A stretch of DNA of 64,000 nucleotides, from NCBI GenBank assembly GCA_963837775.1, contig CAWIOX010000004.1:310001-374000 (forward strand), read 5' to 3'. The DNA comes from CAWIOX01 sp963837775. GTDB taxonomy: Bacteria; Pseudomonadota; Gammaproteobacteria; Burkholderiales; Burkholderiaceae_D. Of the stretch, positions 34,640 through 42,973 are shown piece by piece. Positions within the stretch are counted from its first letter, which is position 1; every line of letters begins with the position of its first letter. Position numbers and translations under genes: made by a program. Under the pieces are notes generated by a model, which saw nothing but the letters and a program-made list of their open reading frames with translations, did no database searches and had not been told where the DNA came from.

Positions 34640-35622
34640 CGATCACCACGCTGTGCGGCACGCGGCCGGCCTTCACCGATTTGATCGCGCTGCCTTTGGC
34701 GACATCGACAATCGACACATCATCCGACATGCCATTGGCAACATACAGCGTCGCATCATCGTGCGCCAGCGCCAAGCCCCAGGCGCGCTTGCCGACCAGG
34801 ATCAATTTCTTCACCGTCCGGCTCGCGACATCCACCACCGCCACATGATTGGCCTTGCCCAGCGCGACAAACGCGGTTTTCCCATCATGCGACATGGTGA
34901 TGCCGACCGGCGTGATGTCATCCGCACGGAATCCCTTGGGCTCGAATTTGAGCGTGTTCAGCACCGTATTGTCGAGCGGTATTGATGATCGACACCGACG
35001 CCCCCAGTTCATTGGTGACCCATAATTGCTTGCCGTCCGGCGTCATCGCAAAACGGCGCGGACGCTTGCCGACCTCGATATTTTTCAGCACCTTGCCGCT
35101 GGCAGCATCGATCACATGCACCATGCTGGCCACTTCCGAGGTCACGTAGACGATCTTGCCGTCTGGCGACACTTTCACGCCCTCAGGCTCCTTGCCGACC
35201 TTGACGTTCCTGATCACTTTCTTGCTTGCCAGATCGACCACCGACAGCAGCGCGTCGTCTTCATTCGAGAAATACAGCGTTTTGCCGTCCGGCGACAGGT
35301 CGAAAATCTCCACGCCCTCTTCCAGCTTGACCTGATCGACCACCTGTTTTTTAGCGACGTCGATGATGTCGGCCCGGCCGCTATCGCCGCAAGCGACCAG
35401 CAGTCGCGCGCCGTCCGGCGTCAGCTGCATGTGGCGCGGGCGCTTGCAGGTCTTGATCAGTGCGCTTTGCTGACGGGACGCGCCATCGAGCACGGTGATG
35501 GTGTTGTCTTTTTCGCTGGAGATGAAAATCTGGCCGGTCTGTTTGGCCGCAGCCGGAATCGATGCAGCGGCGCACATGCCGCTCAGGACGACGAACTTGA
35601 TCAGATTCAGGTTATTGCGCAT
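34632..35622 (-). CDS. YVTN beta-propeller protein of the PQQ-associated ABC system, frameshifted
   Basis: An exported seven-bladed propeller with signal peptide from M at 35622 (MRNNLNLIKFVVLSGMCAAA), chosen because GAAAGGG precedes it. Repeats of the YVTN type recur about every 42 residues (SPDGKTLYFSNE; SPDGKIVYVTSE; TPDGKQLWVTNE). As written, the first frame ends at 34918. The last third (NTVLNTLKFEPKGFRADDIT, then MSHDGKTAFVALG) continues in the next frame to 34632. Removing one C near 34978 (GCTCGAC) joins them as SIINTADNTVLNTL, giving 329 residues. The rest is well conserved, so a base-calling error is likely. It belongs with the downstream binding protein and permease. Confidence 0.85.
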
Positions 35623-35680
35623 CACAGCCCTTTCGAAAGCCTTGAAGAAAAATCGGGTCATTTTTGCGCACTCAGGCAAC

Positions 35681-35773
35681 AAAAATATACTCCACCATGT
35701 ATATTTATACACCCAATATTTACGTGCGGTAAAGGGGCATTTTTCTCATATACCCCAGAAAAATACAAAAATA
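35681..35773. repeat. Dispersed intergenic repeat, copy C (A/C form)
   Basis: AAAATATACTCC near the left end, ATATACCCC at 35748-35756 and the right-hand AAATACAAAAAT align with copy A at 11620-11712. It separates the propeller gene from the ATPase gene upstream on the same strand, so it splits what would otherwise be one operon. Confidence 0.65.
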
Positions 35774-35789
35774 TCAAGCAGACGGCGGG

Positions 35790-36512
35790 CTACTGGGTCA
35801 GCTGCAAAAATGCTTCGGTGAGTGTCGGCTGCGCTTGCGCCAGCAGCAGGTCCGCTGCCAGCCCGTCGAATTTGATCTGTCCCTTGGCCAGCACGATGAT
35901 GCGATCGGCGGCTTCCGCCTCATCCACCAGATGGGTGGCCCACAACACGCCCAGCCCCTGCTCGCGGCACAGGGCTTTCACATCGGCCAGGATCTGCGCC
36001 CTCGATGCGGGATCGATGCCGACCGTGGCTTCATCCATCAGCAACAGTTTCGGTTCGGTGAGCAAGGCCCGCGCCAGTTCTACCTTGCGCCGGTTGCCGC
36101 CCGACAGCTCGCGCGTCAGATCGGCGGCACGCTCGGTCAGGCCGAAACGCTGCAGCCAGTGCGCAATGCGGGGCCGGGACTCGACGCGCGGGATGCCGTG
36201 CAGATCGGCCTGGAATTGCAGATTGGCGCGCACCGACAGATCCAGGTCCAGCGCCGGCTGCTGAAAGACGATGCTCAATTGGCCCAGGGCCACCAGCGGC
36301 GCCGTGGCCAGGTTGCTGCCGCAGACAGTCGCGCCACCGGCATCCGGTGTAAACAGTCCCGACAGGATTTGAAACAGCGTGGTCTTGCCGGCGCCATTCG
36401 GCCCCAGCAACGCAACAAACTCGCCGGCTGCAACCTGCAGGCTGACGCCATCGATGGCTTTGCGCGCACCGAACGATTTGCTTATTTGTCTGACTTCCAG
36501 CGGATGGGACAA
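35790..36512 (-). CDS. ABC transporter ATPase of the PQQ-associated system
   Basis: A 240-residue nucleotide-binding subunit: Walker A GPNGAGKTT at 37-45, signature LSGGNRRKVELA near 135 and Walker B LLLMDEATVGID near 155. The GNRRKVE form of the signature is typical of ATPases that pair with ABC-2 permeases. It pairs with the permease at 32.6-33.4 kb. The gene ends 17 bases before repeat copy C; the DUF779 gene starts upstream on the same strand. Confidence 0.88.
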   Translation of the reverse strand: MSHPLEVRQISKSFGARKAIDGVSLQVAAGEFVALLGPNGAGKTTLFQILSGLFTPDAGGATVCGSNLATAPLVALGQLSIVFQQPALDLDLSVRANLQFQADLHGIPRVESRPRIAHWLQRFGLTERAADLTRELSGGNRRKVELARALLTEPKLLLMDEATVGIDPASRAQILADVKALCREQGLGVLWATHLVDEAEAADRIIVLAKGQIKFDGLAADLLLAQAQPTLTEAFLQLTQ

Positions 36513-36563
36513 GGTATTTTCTCCGACAGAATTCTTCCGGCTATCAGCTTCCTGCTATTACCT

Positions 36564-36962
36564 TCAGGCCCCGGTTGCAGGCTTGGTGCGGCCGGTTTCA
36601 GGGTCCAGTTTGCCCGATTCTTCATCCGAGAACAAACGCGAGCGCGTCAGGAAACGCTTGCCGGTGCCGTTCTCCAGCGAGAACATGCCGCCGTTGCCGT
36701 CGACCACATCGATGATCAGCTGCGTATGCTTCCAGTATTCGTATTGTTCGGTGCCCATGTAGAACGGCACCCCCTCCAGATTGCCCAGATAGATGTCGCT
36801 GCCGCTGATGTTGAAGTCATCGGCCGGATAGCACATCGGCGCACTGCCGTCGCAACAGCCGCCGGACTGGAAGAACACCAGCGGGCCGTGCTTTTGGCGC
36901 AGCATCCGGATCAGTTCCAGCGCCGCCTCCGTGGCCAGCACGCGCGCAATGAGATGCTGCAT
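36564..36962 (-). CDS. DUF779-family protein
   Basis: A 132-residue cytoplasmic protein of a conserved family that nearly always accompanies acetaldehyde-type dehydrogenases. Motifs include FFQSGGCCDGSAPMC (about 31-45, three cysteines), PADDFNISGSDIYLG and EYWKHTQLIIDVVDGNGG. The cysteine-rich motif could bind metal, but no biochemical function is established. A possible weak terminator lies between it and the aldehyde dehydrogenase gene upstream. Confidence 0.88.
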   Translation of the reverse strand: MQHLIARVLATEAALELIRMLRQKHGPLVFFQSGGCCDGSAPMCYPADDFNISGSDIYLGNLEGVPFYMGTEQYEYWKHTQLIIDVVDGNGGMFSLENGTGKRFLTRSRLFSDEESGKLDPETGRTKPATGA

Positions 36963-36979
36963 CGATTCACCTCCCTGTC

Positions 36980-37004
36980 AAAAAAGCCCCGGGCGCACCG
37001 GGCC
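36980..37004 (-). terminator. Weak terminator or attenuator after the aldehyde dehydrogenase gene
   Basis: On the minus strand GGCCCGGTGCGCCCGGGGC followed by six T. The stem needs a bulge, so read-through into the DUF779 gene is plausible. Confidence 0.4.
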
Positions 37005-37076
37005 GGACTGCGCCGTGCGACCCGGCGCGCCGGAGGCTGTACTTCACTTCATGTCACATTTCACTCAGACCAACAA

Positions 37077-38597
37077 TCAGAAGAAGCCCAGCGCTTTCGG
37101 GCTGTAGCTCACCAGCTGGCACTTGGTTTGCTGGTAATGATCGAGCATCATCTTGTGATTTTCACGGCCGATACCGGACTGCTTGTAACCGCCGAACGCG
37201 GCATGCGCCGGATACAGGTGGTAGCAATTGGTCCAGACCCGACCGGCCTGAATCGCGCGGCCGACGCGGAATGCGCGCGAGCCGTCACGGGTCCACAAGC
37301 CTGCGCCCAGACCGTACAGCGTGTCGTTGGCGATTTCCAGCGCTTCTGCCTCGTCCTTGAAGGTCGTCACCGACACCACTGGCCCGAAGATCTCTTCCTG
37401 GAAGATGCGCATCTTGTTGTCGCCCTTGAACACGGTCGGCTTGATGTAATAGCCGCCTTCCAGATCGCCGCCAAGGTTGTTGCGTTCGCCGCCGATGAGC
37501 TTCTCGGCGCCTTCCTGGGTGCCGATGTCGACATAGGACAGGATTTTTTCCATCTGTTCCTGCGACGCCTGGGCGCCGATCATCGTCGATGCATCGAGCG
37601 GATTGCCCTGCTTGATGGCGGCCACGCGTTTGATCGCACGTTCCATGAATTTCTCGTAGATCGATTCCTGGATCAGCACGCGCGACGGGCAGGTGCAGAC
37701 TTCGCCCTGGTTCACCGCAAACATCGCGAAACCTTCCAGGCATTTGTCGAAGAATTCGTCGTCCGCATCCATCACGTCGGCAAAGAAGATGTTCGGCGAT
37801 TTGCCGCCCAGTTCCAGCGTGACCGGAATCAGGTTTTGCGCCGCGTATTGCATGATCAGGCGGCCGGTGCCGGTTTCGCCGGTAAAGGAGATTTTGGCGA
37901 TGCGCTTGCTGGAGGCCAGCGGTTTGCCCGCTTCCAGGCCGAAACCGTTGACGATGTTCAGTACGCCAGGCGGCAACAGGTCGCCGATGACTTCCATCAG
38001 CACCATGACCGAGGCCGGGGTCTGTTCGGCCGGTTTCATCACGATGCAGTTGCCGGTCGCCAGCGCCGGCGCCATTTTCCAGACCGCCATCAGGATCGGG
38101 AAGTTCCACGGGATGATCTGGCCGACCACGCCTAAAGGCTCATGGTAATGGTAGGCATAGGTTTCGGCGTCGATCTGGGAAACAGACCCTTCCTGGGCGC
38201 GGATGCAGCCGGCGAAGTAGCGGAAATGGTCGATCGCCAGCGGGATGTCGACGTTCATGGATTCGCGGATCGGCTTGCCGTTGTCGATGGTTTCGGCAGT
38301 GGCGATCAGTTCCAGATTGGCTTCGATGCGGTCGGCGATCTTGTTGAGGATGTTGGCGCGTTCGGCCGGGGAAGTCTTGCCCCATGCTTCTTTGGCGGCA
38401 TGCGCGGCATCGAGTGCGAGTTCGACGTCTTCGGCGGTGGAGCGGGCGATTTCGCAGAACGGCTGGCCGGTGATCGGCGTGATGTTGGCGAAGTATTCAC
38501 CCTTGACCGGTGGCACGAACTGGCCGCCGATGTAGTTGTCGTAGCGTTGTTTGAATGGATTTTTTACGCCAAGTTTGCTGATGTCTGCAAGATTCAT
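37077..38597 (-). CDS. exaC: NAD-dependent aldehyde dehydrogenase, ExaC/AcoD type
   Basis: Oxidises acetaldehyde or similar aldehydes to acids in the cytoplasm, the second step after the quinoprotein. It is 506 residues long. Catalytic C301 lies in NQGEVCTCPSR, the general base E262 in LELGGKSPN, and the cofactor-loop segment ISFTGETGTGR at 236-246. The close link with DUF779 and a quinoprotein is the exaC/acoD arrangement. The upstream region holds a near-consensus sigma-54 promoter about 68 bases before the ATG. It is divergent from the phasin gene. Confidence 0.95.
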   Translation of the reverse strand: MNLADISKLGVKNPFKQRYDNYIGGQFVPPVKGEYFANITPITGQPFCEIARSTAEDVELALDAAHAAKEAWGKTSPAERANILNKIADRIEANLELIATAETIDNGKPIRESMNVDIPLAIDHFRYFAGCIRAQEGSVSQIDAETYAYHYHEPLGVVGQIIPWNFPILMAVWKMAPALATGNCIVMKPAEQTPASVMVLMEVIGDLLPPGVLNIVNGFGLEAGKPLASSKRIAKISFTGETGTGRLIMQYAAQNLIPVTLELGGKSPNIFFADVMDADDEFFDKCLEGFAMFAVNQGEVCTCPSRVLIQESIYEKFMERAIKRVAAIKQGNPLDASTMIGAQASQEQMEKILSYVDIGTQEGAEKLIGGERNNLGGDLEGGYYIKPTVFKGDNKMRIFQEEIFGPVVSVTTFKDEAEALEIANDTLYGLGAGLWTRDGSRAFRVGRAIQAGRVWTNCYHLYPAHAAFGGYKQSGIGRENHKMMLDHYQQTKCQLVSYSPKALGFF

Positions 38598-38664
38598 GTC
38601 GTCCTCTAACTGGAATGTGGATGCAAAATGGGTGGAACAATTACGCGACTTACGTTCTCACTAG

Positions 38665-38680
38665 CGCAATCATCGTGCCA
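38665..38680 (-). promoter_or_regulatory. Sigma-54 (-24/-12) promoter of the aldehyde dehydrogenase gene
   Basis: On the minus strand TGGCACG-ATGA-TTGCG with GG-N10-GC spacing. The remaining 300 bases up to the phasin start hold no gene; direct TGTTCC repeats near 38850-38863 might be activator half-sites. Confidence 0.85.
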
Positions 38681-38981
38681 AGTCCGCGCACCCACCCTTC
38701 ATGCAACCGCGCAAAGCCTTATGCCGCGGGGCATGCGAAGGATTTCCCACGGCCTGCACCGCTTTTCATGCAAACCGGGACTGCGCAAAAAACGCCACTT
38801 GTTGCGTGACAATGTGTTTTCTTTCTGAACACCCCGAATAACGATCATGTTCCAAAATGTTCCATAGCAATATGTATTGCCTGCGATTTTATTGGCCCTG
38901 CTGTTTTTTCTGCCTACACTGAATCGAGAGCCGTCTTATGACCCTCGCCGATTGATTCCAACGCACGCAATGGAGAGCATC

Positions 38982-39473
38982 ATGGTGAAGAAATCAAAAC
39001 CGACCGATCAATCCAATGATCATGACGTGGCGCAAGCCGTGCGCGCCTCGGTACATGAAATCTGGCAGGCTGGTCTGGGCGCATTTTCCAAAGCCCAGGA
39101 AGAAGGCGGGAAAATGTTCAGCAAATTGGTCAAGGAAGGCAGCGAATTACAGAAACGCACCCAATTAAATACCGAAGAAAAAATGTACCATGCCACCGAT
39201 ACCGCCTCCAAAGTGGCATCAAAAGTCAGCAAACAGGCGTCGGATTCATGGGACAAGCTGGAGAAGATGTTTGAGGAACGCGTATCACGCGCCCTGTCCA
39301 GCCTTGGCGTGCCGACCCAGAAGGATATTGCCGCGCTGAATGCCAGAATCGATGTGCTGCAGCACCTGGTCGCCAATCTGACCGCAAAAAAACTGGTCGC
39401 ACAGAAAACCGTCACAAAAAAAGCCGTTTCCCAGCCGCTTGACAAGAAACCATTCAAACGCGCAGCAAAATGA
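38982..39473 (+). CDS. Phasin-family polyhydroxyalkanoate granule protein (PhaF/PhaI-like)
   Basis: A 163-residue amphipathic helical protein. The start MVKKSKPTDQSNDHD at 38982 follows GGAGAG. The phasin motif SVHEIWQAGLGAFSKAQEEG (about residues 19-38) is clear, followed by a long coiled helix and a Lys/Ala-rich, basic C-terminus (KKAVSQPLDKKPFKRAAK) of the kind that lets PhaF bind DNA. It coats polyester storage granules in the cytoplasm. It is divergent from the aldehyde dehydrogenase; a link through acetyl-CoA overflow is only inferred. Confidence 0.85.
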   Translation: MVKKSKPTDQSNDHDVAQAVRASVHEIWQAGLGAFSKAQEEGGKMFSKLVKEGSELQKRTQLNTEEKMYHATDTASKVASKVSKQASDSWDKLEKMFEERVSRALSSLGVPTQKDIAALNARIDVLQHLVANLTAKKLVAQKTVTKKAVSQPLDKKPFKRAAK

Positions 39474-39614
39474 CAACGGAGATCTATTCAAAATACCGGG
39501 CACCATGAGATCAAGCTAATTCTCCTGAGATTGAAGATCTGAGCTGCGTTATTGTGCACGGGCATGTTTATTGCACTGGTGTTGCCGCTATTACACCACT
39601 GGAGAACTGCCGGT

Positions 39615-40436
39615 ATGCAAACATCCCAATCACCCGATATCGCAGAATATTTTGGAATAGCAGCTGGCGTGCATTTACCGTGGCGAGCCAATCAATACAG
39701 CGTGGACGATACGTCCAGGACCATCCACGTCTGGGTGACGTGTCAGACAGCGCCGCAGGTGGAGCACAAGCGCGGATGGTTCGGCGCAAAGGCCGCCCAA
39801 ACTGCCCCGCCCCCCAGCCAGATCCGCGGCGTGGATCAGCGCTGGCGACATCTTGACTGCATGGACTACGCATGTTTCATCCATACCCACGACCAGCTTG
39901 AAGCCAGCCATTGCGACCTGCCCTGGTTTGGGCAGACAGATATGCCATTTTCCAACCGGCTGGCGCGGAAAATCTTCCTGTTCCTGATGGAAGGGCTGGA
40001 TATGCAGGTGATCTGTGATGTGTTGAAGGTGTCGTTTACCGATCTGTGGAAATTCAAATATGCATTGGATAACGGCTTGCTGCATTTTGAATATACCCCT
40101 GTCACGCGCCGCAAGCCCAAGGATGCCGCTCCGCCAATCGAAGCGGGCAACGTGGCAAACGGCATCCCGTTTTCCGCATCCCAAAGCACCGGCGAGACCG
40201 GCAGCAAGGTGCCCGACATGTCCGATCCGGTCTGGGAACTCCTCATTACCGGCGCACTGAATATTCAGATCAAGACGCTGAGCTTTCAACTCCTGCTGAC
40301 CAAACTGCGCCAACAGGTAAGCCTGCAGCAGAGCGCTGACGTGAAGATGATGAAGTTGCGAGAATTGCATCGTTACGTCGAACGGCACGAACGCATCCTC
40401 AGTCATGAATTAAGTCAGCTAAGCCAGCCAAACTAA
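39615..40436 (+). CDS. Conserved protein with ISL3-transposase-like N-terminal region
   Basis: A 273-residue protein with start MQTSQSPDIAEYFGI at 39615; the 21 codons upstream look non-coding. The first half follows the pattern of the N-terminal region of ISL3 transposases: IHVWVTCQ, then RWRHLDCMDYACFIHTHDQL, a Cys/Trp step (CDLPWFG), and a helical MEGLDMQVICDVLKVSFTDLWK. No DDE catalytic domain follows; the second half is a linker and a helical tail (LLLTKLRQQVSLQQSADV). It thus looks like a domesticated DNA-binding or regulatory protein rather than a transposase fragment. It forms a pair with the FIST-like gene 14 bases downstream. Function unknown. Confidence 0.6.
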   Translation: MQTSQSPDIAEYFGIAAGVHLPWRANQYSVDDTSRTIHVWVTCQTAPQVEHKRGWFGAKAAQTAPPPSQIRGVDQRWRHLDCMDYACFIHTHDQLEASHCDLPWFGQTDMPFSNRLARKIFLFLMEGLDMQVICDVLKVSFTDLWKFKYALDNGLLHFEYTPVTRRKPKDAAPPIEAGNVANGIPFSASQSTGETGSKVPDMSDPVWELLITGALNIQIKTLSFQLLLTKLRQQVSLQQSADVKMMKLRELHRYVERHERILSHELSQLSQPN

Positions 40437-40450
40437 CCAAGGAACTACAG

Positions 40451-41449
40451 ATGAATGTATTGCGCCAGGCGCTGGTCGATCCGCATATTGCAGCGACGCT
40501 CATACAAAATGGCGCCTACCTTGCCATCGCCGGCGACGAGTCGGTACTTGCCTGTTTGCCAAGAGGCAACTGGATAGGCGGCACCATCCCCTATTTCATG
40601 GCGCAGGATGGCGGAAGCACATCGCGCGAGCATGTCTTCATTACCACGCTCGATACGTATGCGGACTTGCTTCCTTGCATCACACAATACGATGCCGAAC
40701 GCCTGCCGCAAGTCTGCGTCGAGGCGCCGGACAACGGCTTCAGCCTGATCATATTGCCGGCCTTCTCGCAAATTCATTATGAATACGCAAAAAATGCGCC
40801 GCTGTACGACGATATGTACATCAAACCCATCGTCGGCTGGATTTCCGGCATCCATCTGGACGATACCGGCGTCCGTTCCCCCAAAGTCATCGACGGCCGC
40901 ACTGGCGAGTTGCTGGAGAACCGGGCGGTCGTGCTTCACGTGCCATTGCCGGAAAACCTCAGCGTCAATGTCAATATCGTCAATCTGTTCAGCCAGGGCA
41001 ACGGCGATGTGATGCAGTTTGACGAAGGCGGTTTCGAAGCATCCACATGCAATATCAATGGACAAGCCACGCCGCTTGCGCACTATCTGAAGGCCATCGG
41101 CCATGACACGCGCCTGCCTCTGGTCGCGGACTACAACGGCGCCGGCATCAACGTCAGCTTCAAGTCCGTTTGCGAGACGGACGGCAAGGTTGAGTTCTAT
41201 GGCCCGGTATTTCCCCATGTCGAATATCGGCTCGCACGTCAATTCAGCGGCAGCTACGAAAGCGCCTTTGCGCAACATAGCGCCGACCTGCCCGAGGCCA
41301 GTTTTTCTTGCAACTGCATCCTCAACTATCTGCATTCCGAACTGGAAGGCAAGCACACCGGACAAGTGATCGGCCCGATGACATTCGGTGAAGTAGCCTA
41401 CCAACTGCTGAATCAGACCATGGTGCACATGACGCTGGAAATGCACTGA
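40451..41449 (+). CDS. FIST-like conserved protein
   Basis: A 332-residue protein, probably cytoplasmic (no signal peptide or membrane segment). The last 50 residues, FSCNCILNYLHSELEGKHTG, then VIGPMTFGEVAYQLLNQTMV, show the FIST-C pattern (Ser-Cys step, then G-x-x-x-x-GE and N-x-T). The first half would then be the FIST-N part. FIST proteins are thought to sense small ligands such as amino acids and to feed signalling. The start ATG at 40451 follows AAGGAACTACAG. It is the second gene of a likely two-gene unit with the ISL3-like protein. Family assignment is moderate, function unknown. Confidence 0.6.
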   Translation: MNVLRQALVDPHIAATLIQNGAYLAIAGDESVLACLPRGNWIGGTIPYFMAQDGGSTSREHVFITTLDTYADLLPCITQYDAERLPQVCVEAPDNGFSLIILPAFSQIHYEYAKNAPLYDDMYIKPIVGWISGIHLDDTGVRSPKVIDGRTGELLENRAVVLHVPLPENLSVNVNIVNLFSQGNGDVMQFDEGGFEASTCNINGQATPLAHYLKAIGHDTRLPLVADYNGAGINVSFKSVCETDGKVEFYGPVFPHVEYRLARQFSGSYESAFAQHSADLPEASFSCNCILNYLHSELEGKHTGQVIGPMTFGEVAYQLLNQTMVHMTLEMH

Positions 41450-41586
41450 GCCCTCTGGCCCGTTCGGCATTCGGATTAGTGCCGGCATTTTGATATGCAG
41501 CCCTCAGTGAGGCTTCCCTGAGGGTATTGTTGTATCAAATTATGATGTTATGCTATCCCTTACAAGACTATAAGAGACTGCCTGAC

Positions 41587-42252
41587 ATGCAACACAAAGC
41601 ACCCCGCCGTACCCGCGAACGGATTCTGGAACTGTCGCTCAAGCTGTTCAATGAATTCGGCGAGCCCAACATCACGACCACCGTCATCTCGGAAGAGATG
41701 AGTATCTCGCCCGGCAATCTGTACTACCATTTCCGCAACAAGGACGATATCGTCAACTCGATCTTCGTGCAGTTCGAAGAGGAGATCAACCGTCGGCTGG
41801 CCATCACGGCCGAGCGCAAGCCCAGCATCGAAGACGTCTGGCTGTACCTGCACTGGATGTTTGAACTGGTATGGCGCTACCGTTTCTTCTATCGCGACCT
41901 GAACGACCTGCTATCGCGCAATCGCAAGCTGGAACTGCATTTCAAGCAAATTCTCGCGTATAAAATCAAGGTCGCGAAGCAATTATGCGATCAGTTGCGC
42001 TCCGAGAAGGCGCTCGAAGCAGATGAGCTGCAGATCGATGCGCTGTCGACCAATATGGTGGTGGTCGCCACCTACTGGCTATCGTATGAATATGTGCGCA
42101 ATCCGCGCAATTACACCGAGCAGAAAGCGATGTCGGACGCACTGGCGCGCGGCTGCTATCAGGTGCTGATGCTGATCGAGCCGTATCTGCGCGGCGACAC
42201 GCAAATCCTGTTTGAAAAAATCTCGTCCGAATATCTGAATAAGCTGAAATAA
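41587..42252 (+). CDS. TetR-family transcriptional regulator
   Basis: A 221-residue repressor-type protein. The helix-turn-helix is in the first 55 residues: RTRERILELSLKLFNEFGEP and SISPGNLYYHFRNKDDIV, the hallmark of TetR proteins. The start MQHKAPRRTRERIL at 41587 is preferred over the open frame 20 codons up. The ligand domain is rich in aromatic residues (FELVWRYRFFYRDLNDLL), suggesting a hydrophobic or lipid-like ligand. The LOG-family gene starts two bases after its stop, so the two are co-transcribed. Confidence 0.9.
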   Translation: MQHKAPRRTRERILELSLKLFNEFGEPNITTTVISEEMSISPGNLYYHFRNKDDIVNSIFVQFEEEINRRLAITAERKPSIEDVWLYLHWMFELVWRYRFFYRDLNDLLSRNRKLELHFKQILAYKIKVAKQLCDQLRSEKALEADELQIDALSTNMVVVATYWLSYEYVRNPRNYTEQKAMSDALARGCYQVLMLIEPYLRGDTQILFEKISSEYLNKLK

Positions 42253-42253
42253 C

Positions 42254-42847
42254 GTGAAATCGATTTGCATCTACTGCGGCTCATCTCCCGGCGCCTCGCC
42301 GCTGTACGCGCAAGCTGCGCGCCGTCTGGCCAAAGAAATGGTGGCCGACAATATCGGACTGGTCTATGGCGGCGCCCATGTCGGCCTGATGGGCATCATC
42401 GCCGATGAAATCCTGCGCCTGGGCGGCGAAGCCACTGGCGTGATTCCCAAAACCTTGCTGGAGAGAGAAGTCGGACATCAGGGGCTGACCCGCCTGCATA
42501 TCGTCAAGGACATGCATGAACGCAAGGCACTGATGGCCGAACTGTCGGACGGATTCATCGCGATGCCGGGCGGCATCGGCACGCTGGAAGAACTGTTTGA
42601 AGTATTTACCTGGTCGCAACTCGGGATCCACGACAAGCCGATCGGCTTATTGAACGTCAATGGCTTTTACGACGGCCTGATCGGCTTCATCCAGCATCTG
42701 GTCAACGAGCGCTTCCTGAAAGAGCAGCAGGCCGGCATCATCATGGTCGAGTCGAACGAAGCAGCGCTGATCAGTCGCTTCAAGTCGCATCAGCCCAAAA
42801 TCGGCAATCAGGCCACCGCGCAAGCGCACGAGAAAATCATCCCCTGA
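42254..42847 (+). CDS. LOG-family nucleoside 5'-monophosphate phosphoribohydrolase
   Basis: A 197-residue protein of the LOG/YvdD group, which splits nucleotide monophosphates (including cytokinin precursors) into base and ribose phosphate. The motif PGGIGTLEELFEVFTWSQLG (about residues 105-124) and the early VYGGAHVGLMG (about 37-47) are diagnostic. It starts with GTG one base after the TetR stop. Cytoplasmic; in bacteria the physiological role is often purine salvage. Confidence 0.9.
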   Translation: MKSICIYCGSSPGASPLYAQAARRLAKEMVADNIGLVYGGAHVGLMGIIADEILRLGGEATGVIPKTLLEREVGHQGLTRLHIVKDMHERKALMAELSDGFIAMPGGIGTLEELFEVFTWSQLGIHDKPIGLLNVNGFYDGLIGFIQHLVNERFLKEQQAGIIMVESNEAALISRFKSHQPKIGNQATAQAHEKIIP

Positions 42848-42973
42848 ACGCCTGCAGGTGCCCGGACCGACCACGCTCACGCCGGGCCATGTTCTCAAAC
42901 TGACAACTTCGTTCCAATTTTCTGGCGTTTAGCGTAAAGTTTGCTCCACAGAAAATAACAAGGTCAAAACATC

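Noticed and set aside
35835..38135. A 766-codon plus-strand open frame across the ABC ATPase, DUF779 and aldehyde dehydrogenase
   Set aside because: It is antisense to three well-supported genes and their spacers, with no family features.
39556..39580. GTGCACGGGCATGTTTATTGCAC resembles the centre of repeat copy B
   Set aside because: Only a short stretch matches and the GGAGTAT/ATACTCC ends are missing, so it is not counted as a copy.
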